A stretch of DNA of 64,000 nt from Eurosta solidaginis (GCF_040869045.1 NC_090319.1:261966897-262030896), one strand, 5' to 3'. Positions 45,801 through 56,814 are shown, counted from the first letter of the stretch. Notes: generated by a model from the sequence alone, not told the origin. Numbers and translations: made by a program.

Positions 45801-46123
45801 GGAATTGCCCGGTGAATCCAGTACTTGAAGAAAAATATCCAGAACTCGCAGAAGAGGAACGCATACTCCCCAGGGAAACGCGTGTCACTCTTGCTCAACT
45901 TCGTTCTGGATACTGTAACAGGTTAAACTCTTACCTATCCAGAATCAACCCCGACATACAAAATGTATGCCCTGCTTGCAATGTGTCCCCACATGACATC
46001 AACCATCTCTTTAATTGTAATGTGGAACCAACGCCTCTAACACCCCTTTCCTTATGGTCCACCCCTGTTGAAACGGCAAGTTTCCTTGGACTCCCGTTAG
46101 AGGATATTGATGACAATTTGTGA
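42671..46123 (+). CDS. LINE ORF2: zinc finger, APE endonuclease, reverse transcriptase, C-terminal CCHC
   Basis: This encodes up to 1150 residues with no internal stop. A PHD-like finger at about 35-81 (VCTVC...CSSCLGWCHF-x-RC...APCC) resembles the one in ORF1. The APE-type endonuclease is at about 132-350, with FNCNGL, QETKL (164-168), LGDFNAHH (266-273) and ASDHLP (339-344), the catalytic set that nicks target DNA. Reverse transcriptase is at about 600-870, with SYRPISLLS, HQHGFR, ALDLSKAFD (694-702), QGVPQGGVLSP (751-761) and YADD (783-786). A C-terminal CPACNVSPHDINHLFNC finger is at 1100-1116. No RNase H is present. The first ATG (42671) lies before the finger, but the frame may really be read as a fusion with ORF1. 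The 329-codon antisense frame is its shadow. Confidence 0.9.
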   Translation: MLSISPCPCLLLPPLFSGSNRAGQGNRLLVPASVCTVCQHRIYRFATSAQCSSCLGWCHFPRCSGFRDGNPSTGFIAPCCQVANPNHPGTPMHAQGRPVPRPQQQLRPGLPQPRRSHPSLTPRVAASPLMHFRILQFNCNGLTGKITEIVDFMKRHNIRIAAIQETKLTARSALQTCSGYNVHRKDRESGNGGGLAFIIHHSVQYHIFDPGIDRSDNVLERQGLSVRSGDANLEIINIYIPPVTCCPSGYRPNIEALLTGNNRIILGDFNAHHDLWHSNLRADSRGEMLADQIDETTFCTINGDAPTRMVGSCHSSPDISIVSAELVNCVNWQPMVTLASDHLPILISFERTADFIVTEKRTFINFKKGKWEEYKSATDSSFAALPIPTDARQGERAFRKVIESASAHFIPAGRIPEIRPHFPAEAASLARERDLIRQLDPGDPQIRDINQRIRLLVDEHKRAKWEEHLRGCNLSTGVGKLWSTVKSLSNPTKHKDKVSIAFGDKVLSDAKKCASAFCRQYIMHPTVDKDRRRANRHAHKHKLSASPITITAREVEDAIGRAKPSKAVGPDGIAMPMLKNLGKEGFKYLAHVFNLSLSTFVIPEKWKMAKVVPLLKPGKPANVGESYRPISLLSPVAKTLEAIWLPYFQAHLQLAPHQHGFRKLHSTTSALNVIGTQINCGLNQYPHHRTVLVALDLSKAFDTVNHGSLLQDLEGSTLPPCLKRWTANYLGGRQASVQFRNETSKQRRIKQGVPQGGVLSPLLFNFYISKLPSPPEGVTIVSYADDCTIMATGSGPKIDELCNKINGYLPDLSSFFASRNLALSPTKSSATLFTTWTPQMSTILNIHVDGITLPTVLHPKILGVTFDQDLHFGAHATAIVPRIQSRNKILKSLAGSTWGKDKETLLTTYKAISQPITCYASPIWSPSLKTTHWKKLQACQNTAFRIATGCLLMSPEHHLHNEARILPIRERNEMLTKQFLLNTQKPGHPNRLLIDEPAPPRGLRSHLRKHFEEIRHLRTQPYEAEKHKQVLGELHRQASDLYVGNCPVNPVLEEKYPELAEEERILPRETRVTLAQLRSGYCNRLNSYLSRINPDIQNVCPACNVSPHDINHLFNCNVEPTPLTPLSLWSTPVETASFLGLPLEDIDDNL

Positions 46124-46172
46124 TCGGTCGCGGCTATTAGGTGGGGCGAGCATTGCTACAACAACAACAACA
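46124..46172 (+). other. LINE 3' end with (CAA)n tail
   Basis: After the stop there are only about 49 nt: atcggtcgcggctattaggt, ggggcgagcattgcta, then repeated CAA triplets. The truncated copy at 37.4 kb ends the same way. This tail plays the role that poly-A plays in other LINEs. Confidence 0.85.
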
Positions 46173-46187
46173 ACCAAACACTAATAC
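46173..46187 (+). repeat. Target-site duplication, right copy
   Basis: Identical to 42117-42131. Confidence 0.93.
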
Positions 46188-46637
46188 CTAGTTTAATATA
46201 TGTAATCAATACGAACGTAACTGCTTGCTAGGAATTTTACACAAATACGCCAAATGACTCCCTTGTGACTTATTTTTTGTCAGCTAAGCATGTGACATTA
46301 ATTTATGACAATTATTGTTGATATATATTCACTCGTTCATTAAATGTTGCTTACCTGAAAAGAAAAAAAAAACAAAGTGTGATTAAAAATTATTGTAGTT
46401 ATTGCGTAATTTATTTAGATAATTAGTTCAGCTTATAAAGATATTGCGCAAAATAAAATAAACAAAGAGAAATAGAGAAAGTTGTTTACTAGATTTTTAA
46501 TTATTTATTGGAAACTTTTGTCGGAAAGCTATTCCGCAGCAAACAATTTTATTCGTCGATATTAGTTAGTCATAATGAAGTTAATAAACTAAATGTGTAA
46601 CTTTTGTATCTTAAAAATTTTGCATACAAAACGAAAA

Positions 46638-46655
46638 AGGCGCCCAACCTGGGGC
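46638..46655 (+). other. Primer-binding-site-like sequence (tRNA-Lys), LTR-element remnant
   Basis: AGGCGCCCAACCTGGGGC differs at two positions from the perfect site at 58446. The preceding acaaaacgaaaa resembles the LTR end before that site. No LTR pair or pol gene is visible, so the element is a relic. Confidence 0.4.
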
Positions 46656-48878
46656 ACACTTATGATCGCTTCAACAAGGAGTGCTGCCCTTAAGCGATAT
46701 TTTGGTATGTAATAAGGAAAGTAGTTGCTAACTTCCCGGCCATTGCATGCTGCTAACTTATGTAACACAGAACAAGCGCCGTCGAAGACCAGCAAATCAA
46801 TCCTGGATGCTATGTATATGCAAATTTATAGGATTTACAACACAATTATTGACTATAGTCGGCTTCCACTCTAACATCACCTCCCAGAGAAGTCTAGATG
46901 AGATAGGAAGAATATTGGAAAGCCGATGCGCGGAAGACGTCATGGTGCTATTTTTGTGGTATAAGTGTTCAAAATTGTGCACTATTTTCCACTTTCACAA
47001 GTAATAATTACAATAATTTATTCTGTTCACAGTGTTTATATTTCAGCTTTAATTAGTTGCATACGCCTGCCTGTTGGCCCCATTCGCTTCCAGCATGCTA
47101 ACAAACGCAGTCAAGAGCATGACTAAGAACCCACCAAAAATGTACACATTATGAAAGGCATTCTTTATTTGATCAAACCACTTATGGAGCATAAAAGTTG
47201 TAAGTACTAAAACTTTTTACAATTTCTCTAGGACAGAGTGCTGTGCAGGTTGTGCCTATTGCATGATTTGCTGCGAGAGGGTATACATCTATCGAGACCA
47301 TGAAGTGCTGTGCACAGAGCATGCCCGATAAGATAGCGCAGGGAAGTAAGAGCGGCCAAGAGCAAGAGTGTGGTTTCCTTATACCTATTATTAGACCATG
47401 GGGAGTGTTTTGGTCAAAAAATTGACCTTTCGCCATTTTTTTTTTTCGCAGGCTCGAAAATTATTTTTTTGGGTATGCGTAGTGGAACTTTTTTTCCTGA
47501 GCCCAAATCCTCTCGAAAAATCGATGGCGCGATTGTGTACTAGGGCGTGCTTATAGAAAATTTCTAGTCTCACTCCTGCAAATAGATATAGCAAGAACTA
47601 GAGCTTACGAGCTCTCGTATTTGTACCAAAAAAAAAAAAATTCTCGCGAGCTTCTCCATATTCAATTGAATCGCTGTAGTTTCATATAGAGGTTACGATT
47701 TCTTCTGGAGTACAAGTAAAAATTTCCACAAAACCACAAATAAACAAAACCGGAATACAAGAAATACAATTAATACAGCAACTAAATTGAATATCGGTAA
47801 GCTTACAAGTGTTTCGAGAATCTCACAAGAAGCCAAGTTTCGGGTCTAGAAATTCTCGCTTGTGTTCGAGAAGAAACCGTAAGTTCTAGCAAGAACAAGG
47901 GGTCAAAGTTATGGAAACTCAAACTCTCATATTATAAATTTTGCTCCTGATTGGTACCGGTTAAGGGCTGTTGCACAGTGATTAAAGTTCATAATAAGTC
48001 TTCATACCGTGTTCTGTACATGAATACCTTTGCAGCAGGCCTTAGCTGTTTTCAATCGGAACCAAACTGTAAATGTGATATATTGAAATTGGTATCATAG
48101 CTTGAAGGGGCGGGACTGGAAAAAAATCGTTTATTTAAATAATAAGGAGCACCTCTATATAAAGAGAGAAAAAGATATCGACTCTAACAAAATGAAGTGA
48201 AATATTTTTGAATCAAAATTAGATTAAAAAATCCTTTACACCAATGCGATACCCTAGTAAGCAATCGTCACTCTACGGCACTTTGTTATAACAAACTGCA
48301 TATTAATAGATTTTTCTGCATTTCTTTTCAATTAATTTTTATCACTCCCGTCTTTTCAATTGCATGCACATTTCTTCCACTTCTGCAGTATGTCTGCGTT
48401 TATGGTTTGTTGATTTCTTAAGATTGGCATACATTTGAAAAGTGTTGTCTACTCATCACTTAATCGCCATGAAAAATGCGATTCGTGAAATCAAATATTT
48501 TTACATAAAAATGAAAAAAAAAATATATTAAATAAATCAATACTTGTTGACAGTATAAACATTAAACATACACAATTGTGTACTTACACACTGACGAGGT
48601 TAAAACAACAAATCTCGTGTAAGTATTTGTATGAGCAACAAGCAGATCGCTGACCTTAATTTGTTGCACGTTTGTAGGTTCGACGAAAGCGAGGGCATTT
48701 AACGGTGATTTGACTGAATAGCGCAATCAACGTCAATCCGAATGACTTATTGGCTTGTGCAGTGTATTTTAATTGTAATTTGTACTTTTGGTTTGTTTTT
48801 ACTTACTTTTGAAGCAAATGTAAAGTTTAAATTGAAGGAAAGTACATTCATTAGCATTTTAATTTCGACCTATTTTGC
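46656..48878. other. No supported gene
   Basis: Downstream of the primer-binding-site-like sequence I see no gag or pol. The rest is AT-rich DNA with short frames only. Part of it may be decayed LTR-element interior. Confidence 0.3.
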
Positions 48879-49285
48879 ATGCGAAAATTTCTGATTTCCA
48901 ATGCAACGGACGCTGCCTACAGGGCTGCGTTAAAAACGAACGCAACAAGTAGAGTGTATGGACGCTACCCCGAGTTGAAAAGAGAAGCTAGACGGCTTTA
49001 CAGGAAAAAAGCACTGGCTGAAAGGCGTGAGTGCGGAGAGCTTGAACTGAGGAATAAAGACCACAAATTATACCTAGCACGCAATCGATGATGATGAAAT
49101 TATCAGCCTTCTTAGTATCGCTTATTAAGACTTCCCAGCTATCAGTGTGGCTTCAGCCCTGGTAAATCTACCATCGACCAGATTTTCACTACACGCCTAA
49201 TCTTGAAAACAACCCACGAAAATAAAATTGACAGACATCTCCTTTTCGTTGATTTTAAAGTCGCCTTCGACAAAAAAGTGGAACA
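48879..49285 (+). pseudogene. RTE-like LINE, linker and reverse transcriptase start
   Basis: The first frame (48879-49091) has an ELKREARRLYRKKALAERRE block, the basic linker between endonuclease and reverse transcriptase. After a gap, 49140-49275 encodes QCGFSPGKSTIDQIFT, then LFVDFKVAFD, the finger and first aspartate motif of RTE-like reverse transcriptases. The segment then breaks off. The intervening deletion and stop codons show it is dead. Confidence 0.75.
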
Positions 49286-50065
49286 CTTTTTCTAGAGCCG
49301 GACTATGTCAAATGACATAAAATGTTTGTTAAGAGAACAATCTCTGTCGCTTTTTGGTTTATTCTGAACCAGTAGTGAACTAAGCTAGAATCGGTTATTT
49401 TTCTGACGTTTATCGGAGTCGCAGACCAATGTGCAAAAAATAAACGAAATAAAATAAAAGCAAAAAAAGCAAAAAGGAATATTATAATTTAATGATGTTA
49501 CTAGATACAAGAGCGGTGTGAAGTTATGGGATGGCTAGAAATAATATTGGAGCTCTAAAAAAAGTATTTTATGATCAAGCGAATTAAGATACGCTGTGTT
49601 GTATGTATTGTAAATGTAAATGTATTTTGCGAACAAAGTAGTGCATTGTTTCGAGCCATAATAATTAGTTGCATAAACAGGCTTTTTAAACCGAACTTCA
49701 TCAAATATATATTAAAGAATAACTTTATCATGCGGAACAAGAAGCACGTTCTACAATTTTTTAAGTAGTTATAGGTCATGTCTTTTCAAACACACATTAA
49801 GCTGCACTATCAAGGCAGGATGAAGATCCTTTGGAAGAATTTCAAGGGGACCGTACCTTGCCACAAATATGAATCTCTGTGCACTATTAACCCTTCTTTT
49901 TGGAAAATATCTATGTACACGATTAGTAAACGCAAATGCTTATAGAATTGTTTGAGGAAAAATATATCCGATGTACTGATTGTGTTCTTCAATTGGAGTT
50001 ATAGAGTAAGACATTTGCTCCGCAGAATGATTCCGCAGTATTTTTGAAGAGTAATTTAGTAAAAT
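49286..50065. other. No recognisable feature
   Basis: AT-rich non-coding sequence. Confidence 0.3.
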
Positions 50066-50406
50066 GGCGGCCACCGTGGTGTGAGGGTAGCGTGCTCCGC
50101 CTACCACACCGTATGCCCTGGGTTCGCACCCCGGACAAAGCAACATCAAAATTTTAGAAATAAGGTTTTTAAATTAGAAGAACATTTTTCTATGCGGGGT
50201 CGCCCCTCGGCAGTGTTTGGCAAGCGCTCCGGGTGTATTTCTGCCATGAAAAGCTCTCAGTAAAAACTCATCTGCCTTGCAGATGCCGTTCGGAGTCGGC
50301 ATAAAACATGTAGGTCCTGTCCGGCCAATTTGTAGGGAAAATCAAGAGGATCACGACGCAAATTGGAAGAGAAGCTCGGCCTTAGATCTCTTCGGAGGTT
50401 ATCGCG
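50066..50406 (+). mobile_element. SINE family A, full-length copy 4
   Basis: The head is ggcggccaccgtggtgtgag then gtagcgtgctccgcctacca. The B box is in ctgggttcgcaccccggaca, and the body runs to cttcggaggttatcgcg at 50406. It lacks the A/T-rich tail of the other copies and directly abuts other DNA (agagagttgcat), so its 3' end is truncated or rearranged. The 5' half has a strong polymerase III promoter arrangement. Confidence 0.8.
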
Positions 50407-50559
50407 AGAGAGTTGCATTGTGCTTTTGACTTCATTAGGCATTCGATTAGCTACTAATGAAATAATTATAGATTCGAATTTTGTTGAAGGAAGATTGAGC
50501 TCAATAAGCGTCTTAATGTAGAAAACTGCCTTGGTACAGAAGCAAGGTCCATGACAACA

Positions 50560-50950
50560 TCAAATCTGCGAAAAGTTCTTTGAAAGATTTACGGATCTAC
50601 GCTTAGGGGACGGCGAGTATGGTAGAAGATTAAATGACGAGCTTTAGGAGCTTTACCCAGTCATCAACATAGTCCACCGAATTAAAACGCAGCGGATACG
50701 CTGGCTAGGCCTTGTTATGCGAATGAAAGATGATGCTCCGGCTAAGAAAGTATTTTTATCGGAACCCACCTATGGAAGCAGAGGAAGAGAGCGGCCCCCA
50801 CTCCGCTGAAAGGACCAGGTGGAAAACGATTTAAATTCCTTTGTTGTGATTAATTCGCGTCAGTTAACCCAGCGAATAAGCAACTGGCACGCCTTGTTGG
50901 ACGGCCATTTTCGTTTAAACGGTTAAGCGCCAATTAAGTAAGTAAGTAAC
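50560..50950 (+). mobile_element. RTE-like LINE, C-terminal end and AAGT tail
   Basis: With a few stops the translation gives IVHRIKTQRIRWLG, then VMRMKDDAPAKKVF, then YGSRGRGRPPLR, then KDQVENDLNS, the C-terminal region of RTE-like proteins. The 3' end reads gccttgttggacggccattt, agcgccaattaagtaagtaa. Stops at several positions show it is inactive. It is the most complete of four 3' ends of this family in the window (edges at 1 and 64000, and 22105). Confidence 0.8.
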
Positions 50951-51007
50951 ATACTCCCATTATCTTCGCCTCTTATCTACAAGGTGGTCTAGCTTTCTGG
51001 ATCACGT

Positions 51008-51190
51008 GACAAACCGGTTTCGGCGTTGTGCCGCCCTCGAACGAAAATTGACACTTATGATGGTACAACGCCGAAACCGGTTTGTCTCGTAACGAAATTT
51101 GAAAAGGGATGACGGAAAATCGTTCACATATACATCAATTAGGCGCGTCGGACGACCAACAAAACAAAATGAGTCAGAGTTATAGAAGGT
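51008..51190 (-). repeat. Family C element with 25-nt inverted repeat
   Basis: Arm 51008-51032 pairs with 51062-51086 (gacaaaccggtttcggcgtt) with one mismatch. Beyond it are gatgacggaaaatcgtt, atatacatcaa and caacaaaacaaaatgagtca, the same order as in the element at 13377-13455. So family C exists in at least two inverted-repeat versions that fold at different points. Confidence 0.65.
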
Positions 51191-51866
51191 GTGAAGATGG
51201 AGAAGAGGGGAATGGAACAAAGAGAAAGAAATGACAACATTCTCGAAAACTTTGTTAAATCTATCAGGTAAATAAATTTCTGCCAGAATCAGAGCAGGGT
51301 CTGTTACTAAATTTATAAAATATTGTAATGAATTTAGTGCAATTACTCCTATTTGCAACCTTCTGCTAACGTTCGAATCACTTAACTGTTGAATAAATAA
51401 CTTGAATATTTAATAATGCAAAATGGTCTTTATTAGACTACCTTCACAATAACACTTCTACTTCTCGACAGATAGCGTGCTTAAATCAAACTGATTCCCA
51501 TGCCTCAGCTGGTGCTCTTTTATAATATTCGATTTCCTCGTTTGCATATTTCTAGGCGTTTCTAGAATTTACTATTTGTTTACCAGCTATAAAATTACCA
51601 GCTATAGCTACAGATGCACTTTCTCATATGCGCGTGTATATGTGAGTGATACTTGCATAAATGATTGCCTACTTTTGTGAGCATCTCAGATAAGATATAT
51701 GCATGTGTTTGTGCGCTTCTTTCCGCTGCTTTTATGGACATATGTGTAGATATAATGATTGGACTTGCTGATGTGCATACAAGTCACTGCTTAGTATCGG
51801 GTTAGAGATGATAGTATCCCTTAGTGTTGCTAATATTCGTCACAATATATTTAAACAAATGTTTCT
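51191..51866. other. No recognisable feature
   Basis: AT-rich non-coding DNA before a SINE. Confidence 0.3.
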
Positions 51867-51876
51867 GCTAATTTAA

Positions 51877-52238
51877 AAAATAAATAAATGTAAGGCGCGA
51901 TAACCTCCGAAGAGATCTAAGGCCGAGCTTCTCTTCCAATTTGCGTCGTGCTCCTCTTGATTTTCCCTACAAATTGGCCGGATGGGACCTACATGATTTT
52001 ATGCCGACTCCGAACGGCATCTGCAAGGCAGATGAGTTTTCACTGAGAGCTTTTCATGGCAGAAATACACCCGGAGCGCTTGGCAAACACTGCCGAGGGG
52101 CGACCCCGCTTAGAAAAATTTTCTTCTAATTGAAAAACCTTATTTCTAAAAATTTTGATGTTGCTTTTCCCGGCGTTTGAACCCAGGGCATCCGGTGTGG
52201 TAGGCGAAGCACGCTACCATCACACCACGGTGGCCGCC
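51877..52238 (-). mobile_element. SINE family A, full-length antisense copy 5, with target duplication
   Basis: Near-identical to the copy at 40062-40429. The 10-mer gctaatttaa lies at 51867-51876 and 52239-52248, a target duplication. On the minus strand it has the tRNA-like head, a 250-nt body and an A/T-rich tail. The 62-codon plus-strand frame here also occurs in the 40-kb copy because both come from the SINE. Confidence 0.85.
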
Positions 52239-52248
52239 GCTAATTTAA

Positions 52249-53250
52249 CTTATAGAAAATGTGTCAATATTTTTTCACACCAGCCTAACAAGTACACTCC
52301 AGCAAGAAGCATATGCTTCTATTTATGCATAGGTGTGTATGTACATTAGACCTATTCCGAAGCAAAGTCTTTTCCTTCCAAACAGACATAAACATTCTGT
52401 TTGTTTCACTTTTTAAATGAGATCCAAATATTTTATATCCATAATCTCGTAGATGATTGAGTAATCCAAAAATAAGCCTCTGGCTAAATTTGTATTGTTA
52501 TATTCATCGGCTTCGCGCCTTACGGCGGAATATGTCGAATTATTTTTAGTGTGAAAATTTCTACCTACTGGAATTAACTGGAACGTTGATATAAGAAAAT
52601 GGACGTAAACTCTTTTTAACACCTACATACACATCTATCTACATATATATTTCACAAATTCATTCACATTTATTTACTTCACACTACTGTTATTTTGCTA
52701 CCCTTTTGTTAAGAGTGTGATTTCCAACACAATCACAATTGGCTATTGAGAAGCAGAATGTTTTATATCCTGGCTTTTGTTGTTCATATTTTTTTGAAGT
52801 GATTTTTCATTGTACTTTTTGACTGTCTTTTTGGCCACTACAATCTTTATGGGTTTTACTTTAAAGCATTCTTTGCTGCTCCTCACATTTGGTAACATTA
52901 TTCTGACAGTGTTCACATCTCTGACTTCACTTCTATTGTATAGATTATTTGCTGGCCTTTTCAGTGAAGTGATAAAGTTGCGGGTGGTACCTATTCAAAT
53001 TAATGGCAAAAGCAGTATGACGTAGCACAATCACTGACCCACTCCAAACGCCATTGGTGGTAGTGGCTTCTTCTCGGATGTACGAACGAAGCCAGGCGTG
53101 GTCCTGGTGGCAAAAAGAAAAAAAAAATGCTTTGTAATTGTACGCAGGTGATCACATTTGGCTAAAGGAATAAACATTCCAAATGTAAGGTGTGTATTAG
53201 GGCGGGTAAATTTTGTTTACTTCCTTCGTTATAGTTTCATTTGGTATTTT
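52249..53250. other. No supported gene
   Basis: Short frames including a hydrophobic 71-codon one (52810-53025) that begins at TTG and has no family resemblance. Confidence 0.3.
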
Positions 53251-53253
53251 TCC

Positions 53254-54175
53254 GCCAATTTCCATACAAAATTTGCTATGCGGTCCAAGAATCGTGGGAA
53301 TTCTAAAAAACGTCCGAACTTGGAGACTTTGCTTTCGAATTTTAAGGATAAACCAGCGGCCTGAAACTTTGAAATAGCTTTCGGCTTTATTAAGTTGTAA
53401 TATTAATGAAAAACGAGTTTTACAGATGGGATAGGAATCGAGATATTTAAAAAGTCCATTTACAACATATGAAATCTTGCTACCGCTATTTGAGTAGCTT
53501 CCTGTATCCCGATGGCAATGCAACGTGAGGGAAACAAATTTCAGCTAAGTGGTTCAGGGATTGTGAAAACTTAAAAAATGTTCCGAAATTGGAAATTTTG
53601 CTTTCGATTTTTAAGAAACTTTCCGTTAACCCAGTGACCTGAAACTTTTAACATAGCTTTGGATTTTATATCGTTATCATATTTAGTAAAAAAGAGTTTT
53701 TTGATGAGACAGGGATCGAGATAATAGGAAATATTTAGAAAGTTCATTTACAGCATGTGAAATCTTGCGACAGCTATTTGAGTAACTTCCCGTAGTACTA
53801 GATTCTTGCAATCAAGAACATACTTCAGAACTCCATGACTATGCAACATCAAGGAAAAAAGTTTCCGCTGCGTGGTCCAGGGATTGTGAATATTAAAAAA
53901 ATCATCTGAACTTGGAAATTTTGGTTTCGAGTTTTAAGGAACTTCTCGATAACCCCAAGAACTGAAGCTTTGGATGAAACTTCAGCCTTCAATAGGTTGT
54001 AATATTTAGGACAAATGAGTTTTCTAGGTGGGACAGGGATCGAGATATTTAGAGGTATTGAAAAGCCCAGTTTGAATCTTGTGATCAGTTTTAAAATAAC
54101 TACTCATTGAGCTAGAAACATGAAACCGTACACATAGTTCAGGTCACCTTGACAATGCAACGAAGGGAGAAAATA
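53254..54175 (+). repeat. Three diverged tandem units, about 270-320 bp
   Basis: Anchor series: cggtccaagaatcgtg (53281), tggttcagggattgtg (53551), tggtccagggattgtg (53873), each followed by acttgga-ttttg.tttcga, cctgaaacttt-type words, and a gagttttnnagatgggacagggatcgagata-type block split across units. Periods are 270 and 322 bp. High divergence indicates an old array. Confidence 0.75.
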
Positions 54176-54196
54176 AAGAATATATAAAAAAATTTC

Positions 54197-54364
54197 AAGT
54201 ACTTCCTTTATATAAATGGCCCAGAAAAAAACGAAAGATGTCCCTTTAAACAAAGACGCAAACTTTTTGATAAGTTTTATGATGATGGAAGCTCAACAAG
54301 ATTGTGTCTTTGTTTAAAGGGACATCTTTCTCTTTTCTGGTCCATTTATATAAAGGAAGTACTT
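54197..54364. mobile_element. 168-bp MITE with about 62-bp terminal inverted repeats
   Basis: Arms 54197-54258 and 54303-54364 are inverted copies (aagtacttcctttatataaa, gatgtccctttaaacaaaga) with a few differences and a 44-nt centre. No open frame fits. The flanks show ttc|...|caa without an obvious long target duplication. Confidence 0.85.
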
Positions 54365-56800
54365 CAAAATATTTTATCTTATTTTTATTTCATATAAAAT
54401 CGCTTAGGTATGGGTAAAATGCCTTGCCGTCGCGTCGTTTCTGAGCCACTTTGCAAAAATAAAAGAATAAAAAAATAAGAGAATAAACTCTAAATAATAT
54501 ACCTACATACAGACAGGTATCATTTCACTTTTTTGATTGTGTTCACTTTTCGCTGTTAGCCTGCTCTTTATATCCTTAACGGCAGGATATTCGTGGCTAC
54601 ATTTTTCTTCAAAAATGTATGTACCAATTTTCTTTTCTAACTATACATGTTGCGAAGAAAGATACGTAGAGATAAGATAATTAATTTATTTCGCTTTCCA
54701 CATTTGAACATATGTCAGTATATATCTGCTATCTTAAATGGTTTTCTTTTCTTACCACGCTATTTTCTAAGGACACACATTTTTCTACTTGATCATCTTT
54801 GAAGATATTTGACGGTATTCTTTTGTTCTGAGGTGAGAGGCTGGACAGCAATAAACATGCTGTTTTGTTATTGTATTGACTTTTTTTATGAGTTTATGTA
54901 TGTATGTATGCATGTGCGAGTACAGGTATGATGTTATGAAGGTTTTCTTTCAATCTTTTTACTTTTATGTCCCTTCTACAGGCATCGGCGTTTATGAAGA
55001 ATAGTTAATCACTAGGATTACAATCAGTAACATTTATAACCGTTATAAATCTTTTGAATGCTAAGAAAGCAGTTGGAAGTTTGTTCATCAACAATTTTCA
55101 TAGTTTTTTCCTAGATATTTTTTGTAAGTTTGGGTTTTTTCTTTTACGGAAGACAATGTTCGTCATCAAATAGTCCGTCCGATTTGTTTCTCTTGTTGAA
55201 TTATTGATGTTTGAGTGTTTAGGAAATCATAGGGTATCAACCTAAAACTTCCATAGTTTGGTGGCAGTGCTGCTGCCTTAGAGCTGATTTTGTGCAGATA
55301 TGGCCTCCAAACATGCCAGATCACGCCAGATAGCTATAGTCATTTCCTACTATGAGCTAGTTGTTGACATGGCTATACCGCCCCGGTTTTTTCTAAATCG
55401 ATACGTTTGACAACTCACAGTTACAAATCATGTTGTGCTTCAGAGATTCGAGGGGTTGATAAGCGCAGTTCACAGCTTCCGCAAACCAATTGTCTACCTC
55501 ACCCACGCGAGCCGAATCCTCTTACAAATATGAAAGTATCATAGGCATATTTAGCAAGCGGGGCTGTGGCGACTCCTAGTTTCTCATGGAACTGGGGAAT
55601 GGAGCGAGATGGCCTAGAAGGTCCAATATAGTCATATTAAATCGTTCCCGCGATGGTCGGGGTTGTACCTTAATAGTGCTTGTTACACTCCCGAAAACAA
55701 CGTTGTTCTTCAAAAATCGCCGGATCTGCTTACTATATTTCCTATCATAGATGGGTACACTGTGTTAAATAGCACACTGCACTAAATTTTTTTGCAAAAA
55801 TAAAGAAAAATGCTTAACTAAACATCATATCTGGGCTCAAAAGCGATAACAGCCAAAGTCAGTTTTAGGAGGTCAAATGGTGGTGCGTGTCTTACAGATA
55901 GACTTCCAAAATAGTAAAATAGCGTCTATTGCCCTCCTTCCATTATTTGAGGAGGGTTCGTTTAACGTGGCATTGATCCTATCGGGAAGAAGGGCTTATA
56001 GGCTCAGCGGGTGCGGATTCCGCGTTTACTACTGAATGTCTTACCCTTTTTGAGGTATTATAAGCGTAAAATTTACAGGGCGAAGAGATTCTTATGGAAA
56101 AATTTCACACAGCGTGGTTGGGGAAAGTTCAGTCTAGAGGAGATGAAGACCAGGGAATAAAAATGAAAAAGAGTGTGGTAGTTCCAGGCGTGCTACGAAT
56201 GTGTCACCGGGAGTTTACTTTAATTTAAATCGCTGGGCGCAGATGGTATATTTCTTGTCATGTTACAAATATCGGGGTAGAGCGAATGGCTGAAGTCAAT
56301 ATTCCGCGGGTGCATACGACTGAATTCCACTTTGAGAGCTGCTCGTATCTCTTCAAATCCGGTTTACAGCCCTGATAAGCACGTTTATAGCTACATATCC
56401 TGCAAACTGCAGAGTGTGAGGTTAATATAACAGACATACTCGGCAAAAACAACACCAAATCGATGTTTGAAGTAGGCAATCGTGCGACAAGTGTTTGTCT
56501 TACCTGGATGTACATAAACTAACATACATTGGGAAACATGTGTATTCCCAATAAGTCCAAGAAAAAATATTCTTAAAATTTTGAAAAATCTTTAGTGCTC
56601 CTGCCGGGTTTTAGCCTGCTATGGTATATTGGAGAATATCCTTCGAGTTTAACTTGGAAAAAGGCAAGAGGAAGTATAAAGTTGTATGTACCAAGTACTC
56701 GTGAAGTTCGATGTGTAAACATCCAGGTAAACGTCTAAAAAATTACTGTTTTTACTTAGCTTGTCCAGGCGTTGAAGCTAAAGCTCAACTTTTTGATAAC
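54365..56800. other. No supported gene
   Basis: The block at about 55300-55640 (with cgagatggcctagaag and a minus-strand cgccacagccccgcttgcta) looks like a repeat, but I cannot name its family. The rest is AT-rich DNA. Confidence 0.3.
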
Positions 56801-56814
56801 AAAGCTATACGTTT

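Larger units (their letters stand above)
42132..46172 (+). mobile_element. Full-length LINE with 2A motif and HDV-like 5' end (Ingi/Vingi- or Jockey-like)
   Basis: The element is bounded by a perfect 15-bp target duplication, accaaacactaatac at 42117-42131 and 46173-46187, so it is 4041 bp long. Its order is: a 65-nt ribozyme-like 5' end, ORF1 with a 2A-like motif and PHD-like finger, ORF2 with a second finger, APE endonuclease, reverse transcriptase and C-terminal CCHC finger, a 28-nt gap after the stop with ggtggggcgagcattgc, and a (CAA)n tail in place of poly-A. It lacks RNase H. These traits together resemble the Ingi/Vingi group, in which L1Tc and ingi of trypanosomes have a 5' ribozyme and a 2A; placement was not tested. 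A near-identical truncated copy lies at 37017 and an old antisense one at 62095. Confidence 0.9.

Noticed and set aside
50066..50150. tRNA gene in the SINE heads
   Set aside because: The A and B boxes are present, but no acceptor stem or anticodon arm can be folded, and the same head recurs at the start of each SINE copy.
50900..50950. Shared 3' end between SINE family A and the RTE-like LINE (mobilisation partner)
   Set aside because: Both have gcgcc near the end followed by A/T-rich repeats, but the alignment is too short and the tails differ (AAGT units against TTTA-like).
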